From assembly GCF_000004075.3 (NCBI RefSeq), contig NC_026656.2:13702001-13766000 (forward strand): a stretch of DNA of 64,000 nucleotides. Direction: 5' to 3'. The notes beneath the pieces were generated by a model that was not told where the DNA came from, did no database searches, and saw nothing but the letters and a program-made list of their open reading frames with translations. Below, one piece after another: positions 1-12,133 of this stretch. A program made the position numbers and the translations under genes. The stretch is from Cucumis sativus. Taxonomy: Eukaryota; Streptophyta; Magnoliopsida; Cucurbitales; Cucurbitaceae. How positions within the stretch are numbered: the stretch's first letter is position 1; the number at the start of each line of letters is the position of its first letter.

Positions 1-654
1 AAAAAAAAGAAGTGAAGTAAAGAATGATCTTGCAATATTAAAAAACAATAAACTGATCGTAAATATCTTTGGATTTTGTTACATAATAAATTAAAGGATT
101 AACCTTATAATATAATTACGATGATCATATAATTTGAAAATATATCACTTAAAAAATTGAAAATATAAGAACGAAAGCTCTTAGAAGTTTCACAACGAGC
201 TAAACCGTGAGCTTCGTATAAAAATGACGGTGATATGGTACAAATAAGTAATTATTTTTTAAGTCTTAAAATGCACATTGAGCCTCAAATTTACACAAAA
301 TTAAGACCGAGAATATTTTTAGTTTGAAGTATTTAATTTGAGATAATACATATATATTTCTTTAATTGTATGAGATTCGGTTAATTTAACGTGAGAATAC
401 GTATTTATTTTTTAAAATTATAAATATTTAGTTTATTTTTTCTTTCTCATATAAATTATATTTTATCTTTTTTTTTTGTCATTATTATATGATTTTTTAT
501 CGGACCTTTTTCCTTATTTTTCATTCCTATGTTTTTATATTTATGGAGTTTTGTACAAATGTATATCATGTTTATATCATATGTAATTACAACAATTATA
601 GATTTTGTGTAATTTACATAACAATAGAATATATATTTTACGTACTTTCTCATA

Positions 655-810
655 TGTATACATATATATATATATATATATATATTTTTAATTATTTTAC
701 ATATATATATATGTATATTTAATTATTTTACATATGCATACATATACATACATATGTATGTATATGTATCTATACATATACATACATATGTATGTATGTA
801 TGTATATATA
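655..810. repeat. TA / CATA-TGTA microsatellite tract
   Basis: The tract runs from an alternating TA run into imperfect CATA and TGTA repeats. It is simple-sequence DNA and probably length-variable. It can fold on itself because TA and CATA/TATG units are self-complementary. Confidence 0.85.
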
Positions 811-1154
811 ATAAACAGTTGTAATAGTGTTTTATATAAAACCTAATATATAACAAAACAACATGTAAACAGATCTATAATATGTTTGAGTATGTAACGA
901 ATAAATATGTAAATCGATCCCAACTTTATATACTATGTAAAATTATGAAATAATCTTTAAATATATGAATAACATCGAAATGAAAAACAATAAATTGATG
1001 GCAATACTCTTTTGTTGAAAGATGGTAGATAAATATTTGTTAATTAAATTCAATTAATAACTTTTCCTAATTGTATGGCATATATATACCATAATTAGTT
1101 AAGATAAATCATAAATGCAATCAAACAAATTAAATATAAAAATATATTAAATAA

Positions 1155-1315
1155 AGGAGAATTTTCAAAAATAGCAAATTTTACCGAATATTTACAACTT
1201 ATAGCAAATACATTGATAGTCATTGATATACTATAATCACTAACATATATAATTCAAAATCTTGCTATAGCTGGTAAATATTTTAATTTATTTTGCTATT
1301 TTTAAAAGTCTTTTA
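1155..1315. mobile_element. MITE with long inverted ends
   Basis: The left end carries CAAAAATAGCAAA, then AATATTTAC and ATAGCAA. The right end, read on the other strand, carries AAAAATAGCAAAA, then AATATTTACC and ATAGCAAG. So about 50 bases at each end pair with each other around a short AT-rich middle. There is no coding capacity. Similar small elements are very common in cucurbit genomes (recalled, not searched). Exact ends and target duplication are not resolved. Confidence 0.7.
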
Positions 1316-2433
1316 AATAAACAAATTAAATATAAAAACATATTAAATAATTAATAGTTCAAATATATTTTTAATATCTATAATAAATGCAATCTAAAAT
1401 ATTTATGGTAAATAAATATAATAATTTCTTATAAATCTTTTATTTTAACTCAATGATAAGGTCAAATTCGTCTTAAAAAATTGTTAAATCTTATTAATAA
1501 AAATAATTGAGAATTTAAGACATTCGTGAAACGAATATTGTAGTCATCCTTCTAATTTTTTCTAGATGTATACGCATATGTGCGTATATCTACCCGGCCT
1601 GTTTTTTTTTTTTTTTGTGTGGAGTTGTTGTTTGAATTGATTAAAAATATATTTGGTTGCATCCAAAACTATTTGCCAATTATAAAGAAAAATCTAACTC
1701 CAACCTTAGGTAAGAACTCTAAAAATTTATTATTTTGTCCTCTTATGCCGTTCACTATAATATGATAGTTAGGAATCTATGGTCGATAATTCTATATTAT
1801 CTATTACTATTAGAGTACTCCTAAGTATTGATAGACTTAACATTCATAAACTTTATTATTATTAGAATTTAGAGTCTCTAGAAAGGTGAAAAGACTCACT
1901 CAACTTTCATAAACATGCAAGCGTGATGAGCTTTGTTTCTCGGCTCTTGCTCCTCGCTTCAGCTTCTTCCTTCTCCTTTCTTCAATTTGCAAAACAAGAC
2001 ATGTTAAAAGAGAAAATTTTGAAGCTTTCCTTCTTCACACCATTTTCCTCCATTATTCTTTTATCAATATGCAACTTCCTTTTATTATTAAAAAAATGTT
2101 TGCAACTTCTTCAATCGACAATTTCTTTTTTTTTTTCTCGAGCAGAACTTGGAGAAGGATCGTGCAAATTTGTTTTTCTACGGAGAAGTATGGAGAGGAA
2201 GAGTGAGATCAAATGTAGAGGTGAGAATCGAAGAGCTGGTATGAGAGGAGCAGAAATATTTTATGTGCTTAGAAAAAACAAATTGAGAATGAAGTAGAGT
2301 AAGGAGTGAGATGAAGAATTTAAAAGTCAATCCATATTTGGTTGTTTGTAATTTTACTCCATAATGATAATGACACGAGAAGTTTCCTCAAATAAGTCCT
2401 AATATAATTGTAAATATTTTCTAAATTTTAAAT

Positions 2434-5400
2434 ATGTCATCCAAATATTCACAGGAACACAGAACAATAGATACCATAGAAGCCGGAGGATTCCTCACTG
2501 ACGAATTTTTCAACCAAGCCATTACATCAACGTGTCGTCTAAGAATCTCGCAAATCACCTATCCAGCAAAACTCCGATCTCTTCAAAAAGGCCTAGCCAT
2601 GGTGCACGGCGTAAAACGAGCAACCGTACATCTCGAATTCAAAGAAGCCAAAGTCTTGTTTGATCCAAATTTAACCACAGAAACCCTAATCCTCAAAGCA
2701 ATCGCGGATATCGGCTTTGAAGCAGATCTCATCTCCGTGGGAGACGAAGCCTACGAAGTTCATTTAAAACTCGACCGAGCTAGCTCTGGAGACATGGGCG
2801 CCATAAAGTCCTCTCTGGAGCAAGCTGTCGGAGTAACTTATGTTGAAATGGAAGTGGTAGAGCGGATGGTGACGGTGGGGTATGAACCTGATCGGACGGG
2901 TCCAAGATCGATCTTGCAATTCTTGGAGAAGTATGGAGCAAGGTTGTACGTGCCTCCAAAGAGAAGAGAATTGGAGCAGCATCAAGAAGCTTGTGCTTAT
3001 AGGAATTTGTTCTTGTTTAGCTGCTTGTTTTCTGTTCCGGTGGTGGCTTTCGCAATGGTGCTTCCAATGCTTCCTCCATACGGAGATTGGTTGAATTTTA
3101 GGGTTTGCAAGATGCTCACTATTGGGATGGTTCTTAAATGGATCTTCTGCACTCCAGTCCAGTTCCTTGCTGGTGGCAGGTAATTTTATTGTTATTGTTA
3201 TTATTAAGTTCAAATTTACAAACGTATGAAATCTAAACTTTTGATGTATGCTGCCGTGCTCGTGTTTTTATTACGCTATCATGTTAGGGTTATTTGTGTA
3301 TACCAAATGAGAGAAGTAAACTTGTAAAACAAGAAACAAATACTCTATTTATAGTTTGAAAAGTAAACTAATCTTAATTAATAACGGAAGCTAATCATAA
3401 TCCTAATAGACCAGATAAACTAATCATAATTCTAATAAATTAAGGATTATACCATAATACCATATTTTTACTACATCATTATATCCCTACAAAAACTTGT
3501 CCTCAAATTTTAAAACGAAAATGATGGTAAAAATAAAAATGTAAGTCATTCGAATGGAGACATCTTGGAATATAAAACATCAATAATATCCCAAATTTAT
3601 GATTTTCATCAATCGATGGAACTAATATGGTAATTATATATACAAATAATTGGGTCTTCAGGATATACTAGGTTTAATACATGTATGTTTAATTATTTTG
3701 CATATATACACCTCATAATTATATATAATAAACAACCGTAATAATGTTCTATATAAAAGAAGACCCAATTAATCCCATACAATAGTATCCCTCCGTATGT
3801 AACAAAAAAAACACGTAAATTGATCCATAATATCCCTCGTATATAAGAAAAACCAAATAGGTAAGTCGACCCCAAATTTATAAATGGCTTAAAATTATGA
3901 AAGAATCCTTAAATATATGAATACCATTGAAAATTTGATGTAATATAATCATTATAAATTGAAAATATATTCCTCTCAAAATCACAAAAATTAATCTTTA
4001 CCAATTGAAAAGCCTAAAAATTCATATTAATAATCATTAAAAAAGATACATATATAGAATGGTAATGAAGCAGAGTATAGAACACGAAAAAGAAATATGA
4101 ACTGCCGAAGAACATGAAAGAGATGGAGCAAAAAGCACTGCATCTTTTTGGATAGGAGATGAAGGACTTCGTGAAAATTGTTTCAAAAAATTATATCTAT
4201 CTTGTGAATGAGATATCAGCTATCTTCCAATTATTTCCTTTGTCAGTGGAGCAATCTTCATCTTCATCTTCCTTCTTAGTTAATTTTTTTTGTTGGGTTT
4301 CTTTTGCTTTGTCAATGAAGTATCCAAAAGTGTTTGATTCGATATATGGCATCTCCCTTGTCATTTGGTAGTCGACTTGAATTAGGTTTTCACTTTTCTT
4401 CAAAATAATGTTGTTTGTGGCCATTTTCTTCTTCTACCGCAAGCTCCTATTCCATCTTTCTACCTTTGTTGTTCAATTTTCTACTCCATTCATTTTTTTC
4501 TGCAATTTCACAGCCCATTTGGATTGAGTGTTTCATCTTTTTGAGTGACTAAATATGATTCTTTGACGGTTTCTTGAAAAAACTTTGAAGGTTAAAATTA
4601 TGTCTTTCTTGATTTTTGTCTAAAAGAATTTGAATTTCATTCACTCTCTTTCGAAAGTTCTCTTGATAGATGTTTTTAGTTTAATATTTTTGTTTTCTTA
4701 AAATGTTTTGACCTCTAAATCTGTATTGGAATGATTCATGAGTGTTCTTCGAGGTTGGTGATAATAATTTCTTTTATACTCTGAACAGTTTTCTGAATCA
4801 TCTAGCTCCCAATTCTTAAATCGATTTCTTGAGAAACCGGTTTGATTGGATCGTCGGGCTCTTTGTTGATAATTTTCTCTTGTTATTTCACTCCAAAACA
4901 TTAGAATTTTAATCGAAATCGCTAGAATCACAATAATCAAATTTCAAATGTCGATAATGTATGTTCATTAAGAAAATCGAGCACGAGTAAAATTATTATG
5001 TTGGAATTCTTCCTATTACTTGAATTAGAACTTTTGAGAGGAAATTGACTTTCTTGCCTATACCAATGGCTATATCTTTTCTTCTTCGTCTTGAAATAGT
5101 TGGTGAACTTTTTGTTTTTTGTTTTTGAAATTTTAAGGGTTCCCCCTATTTTTGTGTTGTTCAACAACGAACACAACTCAAAAAACTCCCTCTTGTGATT
5201 GGCCTCACGAAGAGTTTTTCAGTCTTCCAACGGGGATAATCAACGTTGGCAAGATTATTGATCCGGTACCAAAGTTGATGTATACCAAATGAGAGAATTT
5301 TATTAATGATTTAAAAGTTGTGAAATTAAGAAAGTTGATGTATACCAAATGAGAGAATTTTATTAATGATTTAAAAGTTGTGAAATTAAGAAGACAAATA

Positions 5401-8400
5401 CTTTATTTATAATTAAAAAGCAAATTAATCCTAATCCTAATTAATAAAAGAAAATGGGCACTTGCAAAAAAAAAACAAAATGTTATAATAATTAAGTCTA
5501 TAGCACACATATTTATTGTTTGTAAAAATGACACTTAATTCTTCTTAATACACTAGATACACTTAAATGCTTCACTACAAGTTTGATACATTGGATGCAC
5601 AGCTAATACTTGTTATGCCTTATTGATACATTAAAAAATTTGATATGCTTTGATACACGTGATATGTTTGGTACACATGATGTACTATAGATACACTAAT
5701 AATATTTTAAAATGATAAACTTGGTTGATATATATTAAATACATTTGATATGTTTGAAGTCCTACTTGTACATTTGATATATTATTGATATACAGTTGTA
5801 AATTTGATTGATATACTTGATAATGATTCACTCTACTAATATGTTGATATAGTAAGTATTTCAACAAACTTATACATATAATATAAGTACATTACAACAA
5901 TATTGATATACAAAATCAATACCAAGTAAAACCAAAACCAAACCAACGTAAAAAAATAAAACAAAATCCTTTGAAATCAAATTTAACTCAAAATACACAT
6001 CTAAGAAAGTAGAGAAAAACCACAAACGAAATTAAATTACTCCGACCAACAACCATTATAATTCACATTGTAAATAATATACCATTGATATCCTAAAATT
6101 GAAATTAAAATAGGACAGACAAATCATTTTCCTCGAAAAGATGATTAGGACTTTAAAAAAAAAGAATGATTTTAGTCTTAAAAAAGGAGAAGAAATAAGA
6201 AATAATTGGAGCATCAAAAAGAGGAAAAAATAAATAAATTATTGAATGGTAGTTTGGAAATAATAACAAATAGAAAATATTTTAAAGATTGTTATATTCT
6301 CAAAAGACTACCCGTTTATTTAGTCATAGTTGTTTGCATCTATTTTTCAAAACTATAAATTTAGTCGTTGAAAATTTTGGTTGAAAGTAAAACTTCAACT
6401 TTTGATAAAATTTTAATTTACTATGCTTGGTTAAGCTAAAGATATTAGAAACTATCCAGCTGCTGCTGATCACATTTATGAGCTTATCTTATGTTTCAAT
6501 AGGGGGTAAGAAATGCAAGAACTAAGGACAAACTTTTGCTTTCTTATGAAAAACAGAAGACATGATTTTTCTTGAAATAGAAAAAATGTGTTTTGGATAG
6601 TTTAAAGGTTCTCTTTGGATAACTTTTAACAGATTTTATGTAGGATCGTACCGTGCATTACAACGGAAATCTGCAAATATGGATGTTTTGGTTGCTGTAG
6701 GCACCAATGCAGCTTACTTTTACTCGGTATACATAGTATTTAAAGCATCCACTTCCAACTCTTTTAGGGGGAAGGATTTCTTTGAGACTAGCTCCATGTT
6801 GATCTCCTTCATTCTACTTGGAAAATATTTAGAGGTCATGGCCAAAGGCAAATCATCAGATGCTTTAGGAAAGCTTGCTCATCTTGCTCCGGACACGGCT
6901 TGTTTGATGAACTTTGATGATAATGGAAGTTTGCTATCTGAGGTGGAGATTGATACCCAACTGATACAGAGAAATGACATAATTAAGATTGTTCCAGGGG
7001 CAAAAGTTCCTGTTGATGGGATTGTTATTGGTGGTGAAAGTAATGTGAATGAGAGTACAATTACAGGAGAAGCAAGATCCATTTGCAAATCAACTGGTGA
7101 TAAGGTGCTTTTGTTTTCCTTTCCTTCTCCATATGTATAAGTCCATTTTTCTTAATCTCTTACCATGGTTTGCATCTTTGATGTTGTAGCGATTATGGCA
7201 AATAGGGCTATTTTGGTTAAATACTTGATTGAATATGATTAGGATTAGTTTTCTATTATGATTCGTTTATTTGATTAATTGGTATTAGGATTAGTTTTCT
7301 TTCCAGATCTTTGTAAAATGAGAAATTGTCTTCCTGTATAGCTTAATTGGATTTTTGGAGATTTCTCTCTCTCTCTCTCAATTATTAAATCCTCAATGGA
7401 CTGAACTTTCTTAAGTAAAAGTGTTGAATTCATGGCCAAATTCCAAAAATAATCTACTTTTTTAGTTCTCAAAACTACTTTTGAGATCATTTATAAGAAG
7501 TAAGTAAAAAGCAATAAATTTAGAGGTGGAAGGGGTGTTTATAGGCTTAATTTTCAAACACTAAAGACCAGATGGTTAAGAAACAAAGCTAAATTAACAA
7601 GAAATGTGGTACCAACAGGTTATTGGAGGAACTGTCAATGAGAATGGAATCTTATTTGTTAAGACCACTCATGTTGGAACTGATACTACACTTTCTCGAA
7701 TTGTACAACTCGTGGAATCAGCGCAGCTATCACGAGCACCGGCTCAAAAATTAGCAGATCAGATATCAAAGTTCTTTGTTCCTGTTGTGAGTTTAATGAT
7801 TTTTCTACTTGCTGTTTCTTCATGCTTGCTTCATATTACTGCCTAATACAACTTAATCTCTCTTTACCAAGAATGATTTTCAGGTTTTGTCTCTTTCTTT
7901 CTTTTTTTTCTCTCATTTAGGTTGTTGTGGCAGCATTTGTGACATGGCTTGGATGGTTAATTTGTGGAGAAATTGGTTTATACCCCAAACATTGGATACC
8001 AAAAGGCATGGATGAGTTTGAACTTGCACTGCAGTTTAGCATTTCAGTGCTGGTGATTGCATGCCCTTGTGCCCTTGGCTTAGCAACGCCAACTGCGATC
8101 ATGGTTGCATCAGGAAAGGGTGCTTCTTTAGGCGTGCTCATTAAAGGGGCAAGTGCACTTCAAAATGCATACAAGGTTCTCTTTGTCTTCGTTTTGAGAG
8201 TCCATTTTGTTAGAACTTAAAATGCCTTAAAAGATGGTAAGCAAAGTATTGTTCTAAATACTTACTTTTCTCCGTGTGCTTTTAAAGAATGTCCACTTTA
8301 ACTCATTCGTTTTCATTTCTATTTCAATGTTAAGATGTTAAAATTAATACATCAGAGTTGAAAGTACAAAAATCAAAGTGAACTAAAATTGAAAGTAAAG

Positions 8401-9985
8401 AAACTAAAGTTATTTAGACCAACAATATTTGTGGAGTATTTTTAGCTAAATATGTCACTGACTCACAAGAAACACTTAGAAAAACAATTTGAAGAGTGCT
8501 GACTCTAGATTATGGAATTGATCAACTTCTTAGTCGGGTGAATACTGAATTACTTCTTCTTCTTCTTCCTTTTTTTCTCTAATCTTACTTTAATATAATA
8601 TGATATGTTCTATAGGTTGTACAACTGTGTCCTCGAGTTTGAAAGAATTACATTTTTTTCTTCTTTCAACTAGGTGAAAACGGTAGTTTTTGACAAGACT
8701 GGAACTCTAACAGTTGGAAGGCCAGAGGTAGTTAGTGTTGTGCTTTTTTCTACATTTCCAATGCAGGAGGTTTGTGATGCAGCAATAGCAATTGAGGCGA
8801 GTGCATTTGTAATTCCTTATTAAAATTGAAGATATTCTTGTGTACTTTTTTCATTTTAAATGAATGAAAATTTGTGTTAGAAGAAAACAATATAGTAATG
8901 CTAGTAGCATGTAGTACACACTTTGACATTAAGAGTTATAATTGAGATCTTACTTTTGTTTAACCCTTGAGTATAGTCAAACAGCGATCACCCTTTTGCA
9001 AAACCTGTAGTGGAGCATGCAAAGAAAATGAGAAGGAAGTTCGGGGCCCGAAGCGAATGTTGCAAACGCGTCCAGAACTTTGAGGTGTTCCCGGGAGGAG
9101 GGGTTGGAGGAAAAATTGATAGAAAGACAGTTTTAGTAGGAAACAAAAGGCTAATGCGAGTTCACAACGTTGATATTACTCCTCAAGTTGATCGGTATAC
9201 CATAGAAAACGAGCGGCTGGCTCAAACATGTGTCTTGGTAGCTATTAATGGCAAGATAGCTGGAGGTTTTGGCGTTTTGGATACACCAAAGCCGGGTACT
9301 AAAGCTATCATATCATTTCTTCGCTCCATTGGCATCTCAACCATAATGATCACTGGAGATAACTTGGCCACAGCCTTTGCGGTTGCAAGAGGAGTTGGGA
9401 TTAATAAAGTCTTTGCAGAGATGGATCCAATTGAAAAGGCTAACCAGATTAAATCCTTAAAGGTAAAACTTTTGAATTCTGACTCAAAATCTAAAAAGAA
9501 AACCAAGTTTTCAAAAACTACTTTTTCTTGAGTTATCAAGACTACGCAATATGTTTATGAAATGACTTGTGGGTCTGTTGAGTTGAACACAGACGAGAGG
9601 CAATATTGTGGCAATGGTGGGAGATGGAGTAAACGACTCACATGCCTTAGCTGCAGCTGATGTTGGTATTGCAATTGGTGCTGGAACCAATATTGCTATA
9701 GAAGCAGCTGATATTGTTCTAATGCGAAGCAATTTAGAAGATGTGGTTACTGCCATAGATCTCTCAAGACAAACGGTTTATCGTATATGGCTTAACTACA
9801 TCTGGGCTCTTGGCTATAATATCATCGGCATGCCTATCGCTGCCGGAATCCTATATCCCTTCTTTGGAATCCGATTGCCACCGTGGCTTGCTGGTGCCTG
9901 CATGGCTGCTTCCTCTCTTAGTGTTGTATGTTCTTCTCTCTTGTTGAAATGTTATAGGAGACCCTTGAATTTTCAATCCACTTAA
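2434..9985 (+). CDS. HMA5-like: HMA5-type copper-transporting P1B ATPase, 7 exons, N-terminally reduced
   Basis: Exons: 2434-3179, 6633-7104, 7619-7786, 7921-8175, 8674-8796, 8977-9462, 9593-9985 (880 aa; frame kept at every join). The family pumps Cu+ across membranes using ATP, and plant HMA5 acts in copper detoxification and xylem loading. Visible core: eight membrane segments; TGEA near residue 393; the CPC ion site at about 510-512 in the sixth segment; the DKTGT phosphorylation site with Asp about 554; the HP motif at about 593; TGDN; GDGVND at about 760; and the YN and MAASS motifs of the last two segments. Odd points: HMA5 is usually near 1000 aa with CxxC-bearing N-terminal domains. 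Here the first domain is absent apart from its last few residues, and the next two have lost CxxC (the GMTCTSC position reads roughly QITYPAK). Intron 5 has a GC donor. The start is uncertain: the codon at 2434 may be intronic, because CAG at 2451-2453 could be an acceptor from an unseen exon. It could be a decaying paralogue, although no internal stop was found. Confidence 0.85.
3285..5480 (-). mobile_element. Decayed Ty3/gypsy-like LTR retroelement in HMA intron 1
   Basis: Two related direct segments (about 3290-3480 and 5281-5480) share 'TATACCAAATGAGAGAA', then 'CAAATACT.TATTTATA' and further AT-rich text, as the two LTRs of one element would. On the minus strand the upstream LTR is followed at about 5262-5275 by TTGGTACCGGATC, which resembles the usual initiator-tRNA primer site TGGTATCAGAGC. 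Next to the other LTR, at about 3490-3510, the minus strand reads TTGAGGACAAG, a phrase typical of the end of plant gypsy pol. The interior has only short broken open frames (for example 4698-4940 and 4937-5176, minus). Family assignment is inference. Confidence 0.5.
5271..5390. repeat. Exact 60 bp tandem duplication
   Basis: The 60 bases at 5271-5330 recur without a visible change at 5331-5390. The unit starts with AAAGTTGATGTATACC and ends with GTGAAATTAAG. It sits across the proposed LTR/primer-site border of the retroelement remnant. Perfect identity suggests a recent slippage or unequal-exchange event. Confidence 0.95.
8797..8976 (+). other. GC-AG intron 5 of the HMA gene
   Basis: The exon ends ATTGAG and the intron starts GCGAGT. 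The next exon starts at 8977 after ATAG. Joining them gives [11 protein letters not shown], which matches the family's E-x-NSEHPLAK block. No GT nearby keeps both frame and alignment, so a GC donor is the simplest reading. Confidence 0.75.
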
Positions 9986-11104
9986 AAACTTAATTCAACT
10001 TTCTTTTTGTTGTGATTTGATGAAATGGTGATTTTAGTTGATGATATATTCAAATCACTTTCCAAGATTTGAATATTGTTGTTTTGGTACATGGTGGAAG
10101 AAAATTTTGAAAACTACTTCCTTGTAGAATAAGTAATTGAGGAGGTAGTGATTTTTGTTGTTGTTAAAGTGCTAATACAACTAAATGGTCATTTCAAACT
10201 CATTCATAAATAGGTTTGGAAGAAGAAAACAAAATGTTTTACTATTTAGATTGATGAACAAATTGTTCTTTCTACCTTTGGTTATGGGTATGTTGTTGGA
10301 GTTAGATGTCTAGATAGGTATGTTTAGTAATTTGTTTCTTGGAGCAAATTTTGTGGGAGATTGTTAATGTGTATTATTATTTAACAATTGTATGTAAGAG
10401 AATAGTCATGGAAGCTTTTGAGTTTCTTGTAAATACTTCATCATTTAAGACTTGTGTTTCTATTTTCAATATTATTATTCTCCCTTTACTTGCAAAATGT
10501 ATGCATCATTTGGAGAAAACACATAGCAAATTTTGTGTGCTATTTGTTTATAAGTTTGATTTTAATCACTTTCAAAATGAATCTCAAGCATTTACACTTT
10601 TTCTTTCTACACATGACTGAATAAGATTAAATGATAGTAGAAAGGATCGACAAACAACGAATGATGAACATAAATTTACGTTCACTTTTTGGAGAGAATG
10701 AGATACGGTGATTTAAGAAAGTTTTTTGCTGCATTGTAACCAAGATAGCTTGGTTAGTTGGCCTAAATAAACAATAATTGGTTAATTTCATAGACAAAAT
10801 CTGGGCTTAATTTCATAAGATCAAAAACCAAACAAGAAAAAAAAAGGTTACTACTCAAAAAATAAAAATACGAAATACATAAGAATTTAAACTGTTAGTA
10901 ATTAACTAGACCATACTTGAGCACCATTAAGTAAAAAAAAACTTTCAAAAAGTTGTTTTTGTTTTTAAAATTCGACTAAGATTTCAACCATTTTATTAAA
11001 GTTTAGATGCAAATCATTCTAATATTTAACAGAACTTAATTAAAAAAAAGAAAAAATTGGTGCATTATATAACGTCTTAGTGATTTGTGGAAATATATGT
11101 TTGG

Positions 11105-11200
11105 AAAGTGATTTTAAAAAGTAACAATATTGTATATTTTTAAAAAATCATCAAAGTGATTTTAAAAAGTAACAATATTGTATATTTTTAAAAAATCATC
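11105..11200. repeat. 48 bp tandem duplication
   Basis: The unit starting AAAGTGATTTTAAAAAG at 11105 is repeated from 11153, ending in AAAAAATCATC. Both copies look identical. It is noncoding and AT-rich. Confidence 0.9.
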
Positions 11201-12000
11201 GATAAGAGTCAATTAACTATAAATATTAAATCAATCATCAATGGTTAAAAATCATGAAATACCTTCAAGTTTGAGGAAAACTAGATATTACAAAGTCATA
11301 TTTTTATCGCAATTCCGAGATCTTTGTTGATTCGAGAAACATTTATTTTAATTAATTTTGAAAGATGAAAAAAAAAACTGAGTTATTTTTGGCAATTTCA
11401 CACCTGATTTATTTAGAGAAAAGATGAAATTTCTTAGCTCATTTAAGAAAACGATTGACAAAGTATTGGCGTAGAGTTGAGAATTTGAGGAATAGGAAAG
11501 GAACAAACTTATAATGTTGATTAAAGGACTGATTGTAATGGTAATCATTTTTGTGAATCCAAAGCCTTTGATTTGCCATTACGCTCTAAAATTTCTAATC
11601 ACTTTTCTCTATCATCTCTGAAAAATCTCAGCTTTTGGTTCATCCAGAGTGGCTATACATTCCACCATTGGACGAGAACCTCAAAGCTCTACACTTTGTT
11701 ACAGTGTATAAATTCAAAAACACAACCTCACTTTCCTTTTCCCACCAAAATTTTCTCTCGATCGTTGCACCAAACCAACACGTTTCTATCCCAATTTCCC
11801 TTTTTTTTTTTTTTTTTAATTTTACTTTGATTTCTGAACAGTTCATATTCTCCGGTTTATATATTCTTGTAATCCAAAATGCCCATCATGGCCGCACCCC
11901 AAATTTGGATTAACCCAATTCCATTTTCAATTCAAGATGCCTGATTTTGCTGACTTTAGGGTTTCCAGCCGATAACCCATCTCAGTTTTTACTTTTTTGC

Positions 12001-12002
<2 letters not shown>

Positions 12003-12035
<33 letters not shown>
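12003..12035 (+). repeat. TG dinucleotide microsatellite in the CLF leader region
   Basis: About 15 consecutive TG units lie roughly 100 bases before the CLF start codon, probably in the 5' untranslated region or just upstream. Such tracts vary in length and can adopt Z-form DNA. A regulatory effect is only possible, not shown. Confidence 0.9.
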
Positions 12036-12038
<3 letters not shown>

Positions 12039-12133
12039 TGGATTTTGGTTTCCCACTGTATGAATTGGACCCTGATCCGAACCCCCATTGTGGATTTGGG
12101 TTTGAGTTTTCATCGGCAGTTTCGCCAAAGTCA

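Larger units (their letters stand above)
1..2433. other. AT-rich 5' spacer upstream of the copper ATPase
   Basis: No gene was recognised. The stretch is very AT-rich and holds an alternating TA/CATA microsatellite (about 655-810), a segment (about 700-985) that is repeated in diverged form at about 3660-3945, and a small MITE (about 1155-1315). A 124-codon open frame at 1923-2297 begins with a hydrophobic stretch, but it has no family resemblance and is probably chance. I see no exon carrying the missing first metal-binding domain of the downstream ATPase. Confidence 0.6.
9986..12133. other. Spacer between HMA and CLF, including the CLF 5' leader
   Basis: No recognisable gene. The first part is AT-rich with a 48 bp tandem duplication (11105-11200). 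The last about 600 bases are less AT-rich and pyrimidine-rich, fitting promoter and leader DNA of the CLF gene. They include a TG microsatellite (about 12003-12035). Open frames at 10339-10620 and 11573-11913 have no family resemblance. Confidence 0.6.

Noticed and set aside
1923..2297. 124-codon frame with a hydrophobic start, just upstream of the ATPase
   Set aside because: It has no CxxC or HMA-like residues, low complexity (Leu/Ser/Phe runs, poly-T origin) and no frame-compatible join to exon 1. It is probably chance.
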